From Microvirga terrae (GTDB lineage Bacteria > Pseudomonadota > Alphaproteobacteria > Rhizobiales > Beijerinckiaceae), in contig NZ_CP102845.1 in assembly GCF_013307435.2 (NCBI RefSeq), positions 3,780,001 through 3,844,000 of the forward strand: DNA of 64,000 bases, in the 5' to 3' direction. Under the pieces are notes generated by a model. The model had not been told where the DNA came from. It did no database searches and saw nothing but the letters and a program-made list of their open reading frames with translations. Positions 53,582 through 62,765 of this stretch are shown here, piece by piece. The position numbers and the translations under genes were made by a program. Numbering within the stretch: position 1 is the first letter of the stretch; the number at the start of each line of letters is the position of its first letter.

Positions 53582-56581
53582 TTAGAAGAAACGGAAATCA
53601 TCAGCGCCCAGCATAGCCATTTTCGTGTTGAGGAGCACCAACGATTGAGCTGGGCCCTTGATGAAGACATCATCAACCCGGCCGTCCTTGTCTGCATCGA
53701 TCACGCTGCTGGCCTTGCGCACTGCCTTGAAGTCCGCGAACAACCCTTTAGACACCATGATGATGTCCTGATCTCCTGACCTGGCATCCTGGAAGTCAAG
53801 CACCAGGTCATGGCCGGAAGACTTGTGGAACTTGTAGAAATCCCGGCCGGAGCCGCCCTTCAGCACGTCGTTGCCGCCCCGGCCGTCGAAGGTCTGCGAA
53901 CCAGACGAACCGATCATGATGTTGTCCAGTGCGTTTCCGGTTCCGACCACTCCCTTTGCCATAAGAGTGAGGTTCTCGACATTGCTGGATAGCGTGTAGC
54001 TCATCCACGTGTACACGGTATCGATGCCGCCCCCAGCATGCTCAGACACCTTGCTTTGCGGTGTCTTCACATAGTAGAGATCATCACCAGCTCCCCCAGC
54101 CATGACCGTCTTCACGTCGTTCTTACCCCATAAGGCGTCATCATTTGAGGTGCCTGATAAGGCCGAACCTGAGGCGTAGAGGCTCTTGGTCGGCGCAGCA
54201 CCGAACGGAAGTGCTTTACCCTTCGAATTGAGTACGTGAGCATTTATTGCCGGAGTAGGTTTCGTCTGAAGCGGCTGAAGTGGCGCTTCGTTCAAACCCT
54301 GGATTGTGATCGCAATGCTCGTGTGGGCGCTACCATCGATCGACTGAACCTCGAAGGTGTCGATCAGTTGCTGGCCGTTGTTGAGAGACTGAATCGAACT
54401 CAAGGCGTTGTCGGCGGAGTACGACCAGCTACCGTCGGCGGTGATCACGAACGTTCCAAGTGCCGACGTCAGAGTACCTGACTGTACACCGGCTTCGCCC
54501 GGATCCAAATCAGACACCGTGAGCTTACCCGAGGCCTTCAACACCGCGGCAGAGTCTTCGATGATCGTGCGACTGAAATCCCCCGTGATCGTTGCAACCC
54601 GGTTTGGGACAGGTTGCGTGATGTTAGTGGTCTGGGTTGAGGTGACAGGCTGCGTGGCAGTCAATGTCGGACCATTGGCGAGCGATACCGGGTTAAAGAA
54701 TGCGAATTGCTCCGCCGAAAGCTTGTCGATGGTGATGTTGGCGAACTTGAGCGCTTGATCGGCATCAAGCCGCAGGAACACATCCGCGCCGACCTGGGTA
54801 AGGAAGGGCTTAACGTCCTCGAAGTGGCGGAAGTGGAAGCCGTCGAGATACACCTTGTCACGGTTCCCCGGCACATTGCTGAAATCGAGAATGGTGTCAT
54901 TGCCATCGCCATTCTGGATCTTGAACACGTCGGTGCCGGCACCGCCCTTCAGCACGTCATTGCCACCGTTCCCGTCATACTCCTGATACTGCCCGACCCC
55001 ACCCTCAATCCAGTTATCAAGAGCATTGCCGCTCGCAATGCGGCTCCAATCGCTTCCCAGTTTCATCTTCTGCTGCGTCGCCGACATGGTATTTGAGTAG
55101 CTCCACACGACGGGAGCGCCGGTACCATCCACTGTGCCGAAGGTCAGTTGAGAAAGCGGCACCCAAGTCGCAGGAGCCTCTGTGACCACGGAGTGATCCA
55201 CGGGCAGCTGATAGGCGCGGATATAGTCGATCTTCATCTCAGCAGGGAATATGCTGTCCGCTCCTGGGCTGCCGGCCCAGCCGCCGACGGCAAGGTTGGC
55301 AATCATGTACATGGGTTGATGCAGGTCCGCGGGAGTTGCGGATTCGAACACCTTTACCCCATCAAAGTACCAGGTAATCTTTTCTGCGGTCCACTTCACG
55401 CCATAGCTATGATAGCCGCTCGATGTGTCCGCCACGCCGGAGCCAAGGCCGACAGACTTGTGCGATCCAGTCTCCTTCGTGTGAACGGTCGTGTAGAGCA
55501 TAGTCGGATCGTTTCCGAGCACTTCCATGATGTCGAGCTCGGGAGGCCAATCACCATTGATCGGCAGCATCCAGAATGCGGGCCACAGACCTTGACCGGC
55601 AGGCAGCTCGGCGCGCATCTCGAAGTAGCCGTACTGCATGGAGAACGATTGTTCGGAGGTGATCACTCCTGACGTGTACGGCAGATTGCTGATTTGGGCC
55701 TGAACCTCGGGGGACGCCCTCTGGGCCGTGATCGTAAGCGCGCCGTCCGCGACCGAGAACGGGTTCAGACCAAGGCTCTTGTATGTCGGATCGACGTAAA
55801 ACTGCTGCTCTTTATTACCACCGAGAGTTCTGTCTCCCCAATAGTAAGTCGTCTTCCAAGTTCCGGATGAACCATTGAGCAGCGATAGGTTGGTGTTGAA
55901 CTCGTCTGAGAACAACAGCCGCATTCCGCTGGTGTCGATGGAAAGTGCGAAGTTATCGCTGGTGAACTGAGAGACGGTCTGATTGCGGAAAATCAGAATC
56001 TCACCATTTCCCAGAGCCAACTTCACGTCCGCTCCCATCTGCGTCATCGCGTTCCTGACGGATGCCAGAGTGGAGAAACCGTAATTTGTCAGGCGGACGA
56101 CGTCGCCGCCTGTGCCGCCCTGGAAGTCAACGATCACATCGCTTCCATTGCCCTTGGAAATGCTGAAGGTATCGGAGCCGCCGCCGCCAATCAGCACATC
56201 ATTACCGGCACCTCCGTCGAGCGTCTGCCGTCCGGCATCTCCGGAGATAATGTTATCGAGGTCGTTGCCGTAGCCGTAGCGTAAATCTGCATTGACAACG
56301 AGGTGTTCAATCTCCTTCGGCAGGCTATAGCTCATCCAAGTCACAATGGTGTCATCACCACCGCTCGCCTGCTCTATGATCTTGTTAGTGCCTGATGTGA
56401 TGTAGTAAGTGTCATTTCCTGCGCCGCCGGCGAGGGTTACGCCAACTTTGGTCTCGTCCCAGAGAGCGTCGTTGCTGCTAGTTCCATTCAGGACTTGCTG
56501 ATTTGCGGATGCATAAAAAGACTTAATGATCTTGGAGTTTGTCCCGATCACCGCACCAAAAGCGTTGAAATACTGCGCCAC
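53582..56581 (-). CDS. Secreted RTX protein with GH16 glucanase domain
   Basis: 999 residues from a GTG. No Sec signal peptide; four glycine/aspartate RTX calcium-binding blocks (GGAGNDTYY near 52-60, LDGGAGNDVLIGGGGSDTF near 121-139, GGNDVLKGGAGTDVF near 539-553, and RGGNDVLKGGSGRDFY near the C-terminus) indicate type I secretion. A GH16 domain (about 220-460) has the catalytic E348-L-D-I-M-E353 and GLWPAFWMLP before it, the mark of endo-beta-1,3/1,4-glucanases such as rhizobial ExsH. A VCBS/cadherin-like domain (about 690-790) follows (SGKLTVSDLDPGEAG, ADGSWSYSADN). The first and last ~160 residues are related RTX modules (SFYASANQ.../SLYASGSA..., both with TWMSYSL or TWMSYTL). It probably trims exopolysaccharide outside the cell. 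No secretion genes are in the window. Confidence 0.9.
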   Translation of the reverse strand: MAQYFNAFGAVIGTNSKIIKSFYASANQQVLNGTSSNDALWDETKVGVTLAGGAGNDTYYITSGTNKIIEQASGGDDTIVTWMSYSLPKEIEHLVVNADLRYGYGNDLDNIISGDAGRQTLDGGAGNDVLIGGGGSDTFSISKGNGSDVIVDFQGGTGGDVVRLTNYGFSTLASVRNAMTQMGADVKLALGNGEILIFRNQTVSQFTSDNFALSIDTSGMRLLFSDEFNTNLSLLNGSSGTWKTTYYWGDRTLGGNKEQQFYVDPTYKSLGLNPFSVADGALTITAQRASPEVQAQISNLPYTSGVITSEQSFSMQYGYFEMRAELPAGQGLWPAFWMLPINGDWPPELDIMEVLGNDPTMLYTTVHTKETGSHKSVGLGSGVADTSSGYHSYGVKWTAEKITWYFDGVKVFESATPADLHQPMYMIANLAVGGWAGSPGADSIFPAEMKIDYIRAYQLPVDHSVVTEAPATWVPLSQLTFGTVDGTGAPVVWSYSNTMSATQQKMKLGSDWSRIASGNALDNWIEGGVGQYQEYDGNGGNDVLKGGAGTDVFKIQNGDGNDTILDFSNVPGNRDKVYLDGFHFRHFEDVKPFLTQVGADVFLRLDADQALKFANITIDKLSAEQFAFFNPVSLANGPTLTATQPVTSTQTTNITQPVPNRVATITGDFSRTIIEDSAAVLKASGKLTVSDLDPGEAGVQSGTLTSALGTFVITADGSWSYSADNALSSIQSLNNGQQLIDTFEVQSIDGSAHTSIAITIQGLNEAPLQPLQTKPTPAINAHVLNSKGKALPFGAAPTKSLYASGSALSGTSNDDALWGKNDVKTVMAGGAGDDLYYVKTPQSKVSEHAGGGIDTVYTWMSYTLSSNVENLTLMAKGVVGTGNALDNIMIGSSGSQTFDGRGGNDVLKGGSGRDFYKFHKSSGHDLVLDFQDARSGDQDIIMVSKGLFADFKAVRKASSVIDADKDGRVDDVFIKGPAQSLVLLNTKMAMLGADDFRFF

Positions 56582-57403
56582 TATCAGCCCCTGACTTCAA
56601 TCAAGAGCAGGCATTCCAGTTACCTCCGCGCGCCTCAAATGGCGCTGGTGGCTCGACCGCCTTACTGCGGTTCTCCGCTGGATTGCGTCTTTTGCTGCCC
56701 CCGCCAGCACCTCAGTAATTGGGCGCCGATGTGCTCCTTTTTGGGGCAATCCAGCTGCATCCACAATTCGCCCAGATAGCCTAGACTGTTAGAGCTATAC
56801 CGGCAGAATCAGACCTTCGAAGCTGGTAGGATCCGGCTTTCGGAAGACTGGTCGAACTCAAGGATCGAAGGAACAGGAAACAGGGTTAACACTAAACTGG
56901 CAAATGCCAGAAAGCGACATGTTGTGGGACTTAGCTGAGACATGACCCATCGCTCATTTGCAGGTTTAGCCGATCACCATGGCCGTCGCATTGCACCTCG
57001 ACAAACCCAGTCATAACCTCGCCCGAATTTCTGGCGCGGGTTCTCACCCAGCAAATGTTATGGCCGGTCTGCTGGCGGTCTTGGCACTGCAGACAATCAG
57101 ATCGGTGTATAGGCTCGGCTTCGCCGTTCGAGTCACCCAGCAGCTATCATTTCCGTAGATGCGTATCCGCAAATTCCTGGAGGGTAATAGCATCTGCCCC
57201 AAAAGCGGACCTGGTTCTAGACTCAATTCAGATGCTTCACTCTATAAAGAGTAGCGCAGCCTTTGACTCGGAAAGGCGAGCCTGCGTTTCCGCATTGTGT
57301 GCTCAGGCCCCGGGGCTGGAGTGCTTTAGGATCGCTACAGCCTATTTCATTCAGTTTCGCCTTTAACCGATAGTCTCGCAGATTATCGAATTCGGCCTCG
57401 CCT
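56582..57403. other. Long intergenic region upstream of the GH16 gene
   Basis: About 820 bp with no supported gene; frames near 57055-57366 have unlikely composition. It should contain the GH16 promoter. A candidate regulator site CTGGCA-AA-TGCCAG lies at 56897-56910 (perfect 6-bp arms), 316 bp upstream of the GH16 start. No T-run hairpin after galU was found. Confidence 0.4.
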
Positions 57404-58282
57404 TCACCGCAGCCGCAGCAGCGCCTCGAGCTCCCGCCGGAACTCGGCGGACAGCTCCTCGCGCTCCATCGCATAGGCCACGTTGGCCATGAGGAAGCCG
57501 ATCTTGGAGCCGGTGTCGTAGGTCTTGCCCTGGTACTTCATGCCGAAGAACGGCTGATCCTTCATCAGGCGGATCATGGAATCCGTGAGCTGGATTTCGT
57601 TGCCGGCGCCGCGCTCCTGGGTGGAGAGCAGGTCGAAGATCCCGGGCTGCAGGATGTAACGGCCGGAGATGATGTAGTTGGACGGGGCGGTGCCCTTCGG
57701 GGGCTTCTCCACCATGCCGGTGATCTCGAAAGTCTGGCCGAATTCCTGGCCGACCGACACGATGCCGTACTGGTGAGTCTGGTCCTCCTGCACCTCCTCC
57801 ACGGCGATGATGTTGCCGCCATGCCGGTCGTAGGCGGCGATCATCTGTTCCATGGAGCCGCGGCTGAGCATGTCGGGCAGGATCACCGCAAAGGGCTCGT
57901 CGCCCACGAGCTCGCGGGCGCACCAGACCGCGTGGCCGAGGCCGAGGGGCTCCTGCTGGCGGGTGAAGCTCGTCTGGCCGGCCCGGGGCTGGTCCTTGGC
58001 CAGGATCTCGAGCTCCTTCGTCTTGTTGCGGCTCTCCAGGGTCCGGTTCAGCTCGTACGCGATGTCGAAATGGTCCTCGATCACCGCCTTGTTGCGGCCG
58101 GTGACGAAGATGAAGTGCTCGATTCCGGCGGCGCGCGCCTCATCCACCACATGCTGCACCACGGGGCGGTCGACGACGCAGAGCATCTCCTTGGGAACGG
58201 CCTTGGTGGCAGGCAGGAACCGGGTGCCGAGGCCGGCGACGGGAAGGACTGCTTTGCGGATACGCTTCATTGATCGGGCCAT
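57404..58282 (-). CDS. galU: UTP-glucose-1-phosphate uridylyltransferase
   Basis: 292 residues from the ATG at 58282 (MARSMKRIRK) or 288 from 58270 (MKRIRKAVLP); the codons further upstream in frame are not GalU-like. Nucleotidyltransferase signature AVLPVAGLGTRFLPATKAVPKEML, then LGLGHAVWCA, FAVILPDML, GMVEKPPKGTAPSNYI and YDTGSKIGFLMANV, all typical of bacterial GalU. It makes UDP-glucose for exopolysaccharide, LPS and other glycans. It sits next to the secreted glucanase but on its own transcript. Base composition is GC-richer than the flanking DNA, like core genes. Confidence 0.95.
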   Translation of the reverse strand: MARSMKRIRKAVLPVAGLGTRFLPATKAVPKEMLCVVDRPVVQHVVDEARAAGIEHFIFVTGRNKAVIEDHFDIAYELNRTLESRNKTKELEILAKDQPRAGQTSFTRQQEPLGLGHAVWCARELVGDEPFAVILPDMLSRGSMEQMIAAYDRHGGNIIAVEEVQEDQTHQYGIVSVGQEFGQTFEITGMVEKPPKGTAPSNYIISGRYILQPGIFDLLSTQERGAGNEIQLTDSMIRLMKDQPFFGMKYQGKTYDTGSKIGFLMANVAYAMEREELSAEFRRELEALLRLR

Positions 58283-58718
58283 AGAGTGCAAATCAACATT
58301 AGAAAGAGATGGAGGAACTTCGCTGATGCCTGTCGGAAATCGTATATACGGACGCCGCTGCAGCGCTAGGCCGACAGGCTTGACTGAAGTGCAATATCGC
58401 AAGAATTGTGCACCTACAAGCCAGTCAGGGAGCCAAGCTGGGAGCACGTATGGTCAGCGGAGCCCACGGATGATCGCCATGGCGCGAGCAGCAGCGATCC
58501 CTGCCCTATGTCCTTGTGTGAAATACGCATGCCTGACAGGGTTCCACTGGTGCTGGCTTTAGATCCTTGACTCTTCGGGCAAAAGCAGCCTGTGTGTTTG
58601 TGCAAAATGCGTTATTAAGTCACATTGGAAAGACTGCACCAGCTCCTTATCGACTGCTATCTGTCCAGCCGATTGTCTTCATAAGGATGGATCCATCCAC
58701 AACATAGGGCCAAAGGCG
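58283..58718. other. Divergent intergenic region, galU promoter side
   Basis: About 435 bp between galU (minus) and a small secreted protein gene (plus). No supported gene. AT-rich patches near 58591-58640 may hold promoter elements for the plus-strand gene; nothing firm. Confidence 0.3.
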
Positions 58719-59066
58719 ATGTACTTTTTCCGCAGCGTACTCTTTCTTCTGCTGACGTTGGCCGTGCTGAGCTTAGGCGACGTTGCGCAGGCGCAGGAAG
58801 CTCGCCCCTCGGAACCCTTGTCCTATAGCACGTTAAGAAGCGTTCCCGTCGCGCCCAATGGGTCAAGCTATGCGCAGTCGCCAGCATGGGAAAGAGCGGA
58901 AAAGCTTGATAAGAGACACAGCGCAACTGCCGCCAAAGCCATTAAGTCCATGTGCGACGAGTGTCTTGGGAGCAAGTACAACAAGCTTGGCCCGAAAACA
59001 CCCCTCACCCTGCCTGAAGAACTCTCCACTTGGGAAGGCGAGCCGCAGCTCGAAACGGAGCCATAA
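58719..59066 (+). CDS. Small secreted hypothetical protein
   Basis: 115 residues. N-terminal signal peptide: YFFRSVLFLLLTLAVLSL followed by DVAQAQE, with cleavage likely after AQA. The mature part is short, polar and has two close cysteines (MCDECLGSKYNKLG). AAAGG stands before the ATG. Exported to the periplasm or beyond; no family recognised. Confidence 0.65.
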   Translation: MYFFRSVLFLLLTLAVLSLGDVAQAQEARPSEPLSYSTLRSVPVAPNGSSYAQSPAWERAEKLDKRHSATAAKAIKSMCDECLGSKYNKLGPKTPLTLPEELSTWEGEPQLETEP

Positions 59067-59515
59067 GCTTTGACTGCCAAGGTGCTGCCGCTCAATGCAT
59101 AGCAGCCTTCCATGATTGGATCGCCGAAATTCACTATGCTTCAGGGGTTGGCATCAACCGCTTTCCCGCCAAGGCGAAGCGGCGGACAGAAAGTTCATAA
59201 CTTCTAAGGGCAACTAAGCGAAGAGCGGGTTTGGGAAAGTCGCAATAGGTCGGATTGGGGTTAGCGTCAGCCCACATGAGCTGAATCCGGGCGGAAGAGC
59301 ACCTCGAGCTCAGGAAGACTTTTGAGTGGCACCGCTGTGCCATCGACCTAAAGGACGAGGAGTGGAGCGGATCAAATTCACCCTCCCCAGCGGGAATGCA
59401 ACCACCGGGCAAACCTGAGTGAGGTTCTCAATGCTATTCGCTATTTGTGCCCCCTTTAACCAATTCGTTTGAGAGACTTCGCGGAAAGTCTTCCATGGCA
59501 CTTCTGAGCCATCGC
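59067..59515. other. Intergenic region, no gene seen
   Basis: About 450 bp between convergent genes. A small hairpin TGGCAC-CGCT-GTGCCA lies at 59327-59342 and a related sequence (TGGCACTTCTGAGCCA) at 59496-59511, suggesting a short degenerate repeat. No coding region is supported. Confidence 0.35.
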
Positions 59516-60244
59516 TCATCCGCATCCTTGGGCTCGGAAGCGTAGCAACCCATGGATGAGGAGGTTGATGCCAAGCATTTCTAGGAATTCCTCAAGCGCA
59601 ACGAGCCGCCGCCAGCTCAGGCCAAATGGGAATTCAATAGCGCCCGACTCTACGGCTGAGGCAATGAGCTCGCAACCCACCGCTCCGCTCATAAACACGA
59701 TTGCCCCTGCAACAAAAAAGATCAGCACAGATCTGGGGAGGGCTTTGAGGAACGGCACGAAGATCAGTCCCACAATTGCCGAGAACAGCAGGCCAAATAC
59801 AACCCACGGGTAATAGAAGGTCGCGTTTAGACCAACCTTGTTAAGGACTGCATCGCCAATGAGGGCTCCAATGGTCTCGTGGAACGAGGCTGCCTCATCG
59901 AGCGAAAGGAACAGGCACAGGGCAGCTAGCATATACCAACGCCAAGGCTCTAAGCCTGGGTGGCGCTTTACAAGCTTCGCCGAGTCCAAAGCGAATAAGG
60001 CCGCCAACTGCCAGAGAAGCGCGCTGAACCACGTCGGGATCGTGGCTTCACGGTCCAAGTTGAATAAGCGGGCGAGTTCGGCGACGAGTTCGTTGTCGGC
60101 AGCCCCCTCCAGTTTCCTCTGAAAGAAGATATGGAGAATCGCTAGTACAGCGGCCGCTAGCGAAAGAAGTACGGGAAGGTAGTAGATATCGTTTTTCGCA
60201 TGGCTTTTGGGCTTATCAAAGGCTTGCATGTGCGGAATCGTCAC
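59516..60244 (-). CDS. Hypothetical polytopic membrane protein
   Basis: 242 residues from a GTG at 60244, or 237 from an ATG at 60229. Six or so predicted helices: about 23-40 (YLPVLLSLAAAVLAIL), 75-92, 103-118 (MLAALCLFLSLDEAASFHE), 145-165, 170-195 and 215-235. The acidic LSLDEAASFHE in a helix region and the ALEEFLEMLGINLLIHGLL tail resemble unassigned membrane proteins in many alphaproteobacteria. Function unknown. It is divergent from the small gene at 60294-60557. Confidence 0.7.
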   Translation of the reverse strand: MTIPHMQAFDKPKSHAKNDIYYLPVLLSLAAAVLAILHIFFQRKLEGAADNELVAELARLFNLDREATIPTWFSALLWQLAALFALDSAKLVKRHPGLEPWRWYMLAALCLFLSLDEAASFHETIGALIGDAVLNKVGLNATFYYPWVVFGLLFSAIVGLIFVPFLKALPRSVLIFFVAGAIVFMSGAVGCELIASAVESGAIEFPFGLSWRRLVALEEFLEMLGINLLIHGLLRFRAQGCG

Positions 60245-60274
60245 TGGTGTCTTACGCGTTCACTCATCGCTAGC

Positions 60275-60287
60275 TACACTCAGTGTA
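60275..60287. promoter_or_regulatory. Inverted repeat in a divergent promoter
   Basis: TACACT-C-AGTGTA, perfect 6-bp arms around one base, in the 49-bp gap between the membrane protein gene (start 60244, minus) and the small gene (start 60294, plus). Its position over both start regions suits an operator. Confidence 0.45.
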
Positions 60288-60293
60288 CCCCAC

Positions 60294-60557
60294 ATGCCCA
60301 TTGCCAAAATGGAGTATTTTTGGAGCAATCCTGCCGCAATTGCGGAGAGGAGCTTCTTTTTCCATAGGTGGCTGAGCGAAAGTCAGTACGAGCAGCTGCT
60401 GCGGTTCGATTTTGAGCTGCGTCTGGGCTATCAGGAGTTCATCAAGAGCGCCGGGACCGCCCGGTTTCTGTGGGAGAACGACACCGAAGCCGACGTACAA
60501 AGTATCTTCAACGAGTTACCTGATGTTCCTATGGAATTAGTTGGAGATTTGAGTTGA
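60294..60557 (+). CDS. Small hypothetical protein
   Basis: 87 residues from the ATG at 60294; an ATG at 60309 is possible. Soluble, with aromatic and acidic content (MEYFWSNPAAIAERSFFFHRW; FLWENDTEADVQSIFNEL). No family recognised and no ribosome site that stands out. Upstream codons in the frame overlap the neighbouring membrane gene and are unlikely to be used. Confidence 0.45.
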   Translation: MPIAKMEYFWSNPAAIAERSFFFHRWLSESQYEQLLRFDFELRLGYQEFIKSAGTARFLWENDTEADVQSIFNELPDVPMELVGDLS

Positions 60558-60632
60558 ATTTGCTTTGAAAATATAGATAGACGAGACCTCTCCTCGCGGT
60601 GCCCATCGTCAGAGACAACAGAAGTTCGAGAG

Positions 60633-61432
60633 ATGTCATACGCACTTACATTTATCGTTCCAGTCCGACATCAGAGTTCTGTTCCTGACTGGGGTGCTGT
60701 TAGGGAGTTAATGGTAGAAACGGCGCGGTCGATCCGGTCACAGACCAGTTCATCGTGGCAATGTGTCTTTGTCTGCAATGCGGGTGCATCTCTGCCGGTT
60801 CTTGGTCCCGGGATAGAAGTATGCTGCGTTGACTTGGAATATCGTCCTTTGCCGGACGCAGGCAACGATCCGGAGCCACGGTATGAGGCGATCCGAGCTG
60901 ATAAGAGACGGCGGGTTCTTGCAGGCATTCTAGCCATGAAGCCATCCGGTCACGCGATGGTGACGGACTATGATGACTTGGTGAGTAACCGGTTGGCTGC
61001 CTTCGTAGCGGCGAATGCCAGTCGTCCCGGATGGTATTTGAACAGCGGCCTCGTCTACGATGGATCGCGAATTGTGTACCGGATGGCTCGTGGTTTCGAC
61101 GAGTTGTGCGGCACCTCCCTTATTATCAATACGGATTGCTACCGACTTCCGTCGTCGTTGCAGGACGCGACGAGACCTATCTGAAACAATGGTTCGGGAG
61201 TCATAAGTTCACCAAACGCTACTTGGCCGCTGCCGGAAAGCCTCTTGAGCCGCTCCCTTTTGATGGCGCAATGTACCGGATTGGTTACGCGGGTGCCACA
61301 AGCGGTTCGGCTACCATCCGTAAGACTTACTTTCAGAGATACCGCCTGCGTAAGAACCCAAGACAATTCCTCTCTGATCTGACCAGCCTCCGACTCATGA
61401 CGCCGAAGATGCGGCGAGAATATCTCGGCTAG
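60633..61432 (+). pseudogene. Glycosyltransferase-like gene with a frameshift
   Basis: The first frame (60633-61184) reads YALTFIVPVRHQSSVPDWG, AMVTDYDDLVSNRLAAFV and CGTSLIINTDCYRLPSSL, a GT2-like protein with the metal-binding DYDD, and ends abruptly at TGA. The expected continuation, DETYLKQWFGSHKFTKRYL to MRREYLG, follows in another frame to 61432. The shift lies at about 61155-61180 and corresponds to one base lost (or two gained). Joined, it would make about 265 residues. Either a recent inactivation or a sequencing error; the rest of both frames looks well preserved. Confidence 0.75.
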
Positions 61433-61567
61433 ATACGGCGGCGTAGAAGCGCAAACAGCCCTCCAGAACTCACTTGATCTCTCAACAATAAGAGGGTTTG
61501 TAGATGAACTGGCAGATGTGTGTGTTGCGTACCTGCCGGTCGGAATCACCGACCAAGCCCTGCACAA

Positions 61568-62455
61568 TCATGAAACCGGTCGACGCTGGGTTCTGCGTCC
61601 TATGAGGTGCTTGAGAGCCACAAACCAGAATGGTTGTTCTTGACGCAGCAATTCGCGTTCTAGAACCATGCGGGTCCTGAAAGTGAGGGGTGCCCCGCGC
61701 CTCAACCACTTCAGAAAGCGCAGGCGATCGGCACTGAAAGCCTGATCGCTGTGGGTACCTTCGGCTTTCGCTTGATTGCACATCGAGTTGCGGTGCATGC
61801 GGTAGGCGGAGACGGGCTCGTTCAGCAGATAGACGTCATACTGGCATAAAATTCTCGCCAGAACCGATGTGTCATCGTACATCCCGCTGAGCAGACCTCC
61901 ACTCCGCGAGACCCGGTTCAGGACCTCTGTGCGATGCAGGGTGCTGCAAACAGCGGGGTGCATGTCTTCGGATCGGATCAGGCGTGCGAGGAACCTGGGA
62001 CCTTCAGTTACCCCATTAGGCAAGGGATCGAAGACCTGGGTGTAGTCTTCGAGGTCCAGACTACAGTCCCAAGCCCAAAAAACCGTTGTGGCAAATACGG
62101 CGGCGGCGGTGGGAGACGTATCAAGAGCCGCAACAAGGCGCTCCAGGCAATGGGGATACAGGATGTCATCATGGTCGAGATAGAGCAGGTATTCACCGCG
62201 AGCCTCCTGAGCACCCAAATTGCGTGAGACTGTAGTGCCAAGGTTCACGCAGCCAGGGTGCTCAAGATAGCGGACTTTCGGCTTTTTAGCGGCGTCCTGA
62301 GCAATCACTGTGCTGGCATCGGTCGATCCGTCGTTGACGAGAATGAGTTCCCAATCAGAAAATGTTTGAGCCTCGACACTATTGATTGCCTCGCCAATAA
62401 AATTCTCTCCATTCAAAAAAGCAATGACAACGCTAACTTTTGGCCGATGGTACAT
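61568..62455 (-). CDS. GT2 family glycosyltransferase
   Basis: 295 residues from the ATG at 62455. GT2 hallmarks: VSVVIAFLNGENFIGEAI, LILVNDGSTDAS, and LLYLDHDDILYPHCLERLV with the metal-binding DHDD. The upstream part of the open frame belongs to a truncated acyltransferase, so this start is preferred. It probably adds a sugar to a surface polysaccharide; donor unknown. The gene begins exactly where the acyltransferase remnant ends, which suggests a deletion joined them. Confidence 0.85.
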   Translation of the reverse strand: MYHRPKVSVVIAFLNGENFIGEAINSVEAQTFSDWELILVNDGSTDASTVIAQDAAKKPKVRYLEHPGCVNLGTTVSRNLGAQEARGEYLLYLDHDDILYPHCLERLVAALDTSPTAAAVFATTVFWAWDCSLDLEDYTQVFDPLPNGVTEGPRFLARLIRSEDMHPAVCSTLHRTEVLNRVSRSGGLLSGMYDDTSVLARILCQYDVYLLNEPVSAYRMHRNSMCNQAKAEGTHSDQAFSADRLRFLKWLRRGAPLTFRTRMVLERELLRQEQPFWFVALKHLIGRRTQRRPVS

Positions 62456-62456
62456 G

Positions 62457-62765
62457 AGACTGTCTTTAGGCAAGAGCGCGAACCATGGTGCCACAGTTGT
62501 TGCGATTAGCACAGTCTCGAGCGCTGGAAGCGCCAACGTAAAAGTCTACTAACGTATAGGTATTACGGTGAACCTGATTAAGAACGATACTCCCGATCAG
62601 ATAGCCTGATATAACGAAGAGTATGTCAACACCGATGCAGCCGGCTGGATAACGTGTGCCGATGTGGAAAGCGACAATAGGCAACACGGCAAGCACACTC
62701 AATCCATCAATGTCGGCGCGGTAACGCCCGGAAGCAAGCTGGCTGGTACCCGAGGTAAGACTCAC
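62457..62765 (-). pseudogene. Truncated and frameshifted AT3 acyltransferase
   Basis: From a GTG at 62765: RYRADIDGLSVLAVLPIVAFH, then CIGVDILFVISGYLIGSIVL and TLVDFYV, the start of a fused-type OafA/YrhL acyltransferase. After DFYV the frame shifts: LPALETVLIATTVAPWFALLPKDSL, the normal continuation, is in another frame, with the usual R-R-x-R-R-I lost. It stops about 100 residues in, at the start of the GT2 gene. GTGA overlap with the preceding GT2 gene stop (62762) shows it was once a normal operon member. Confidence 0.85.

Noticed and set aside
53486..53779. Plus-strand frame over the end of the GH16 gene
   Set aside because: Mostly antisense to the RTX C-terminus; its composition follows from the opposite strand.
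57055..57366. Plus-strand frame in the long gap between GH16 and galU
   Set aside because: Cys/Ser/Arg-rich with no family features; the opposite strand also has no good gene.
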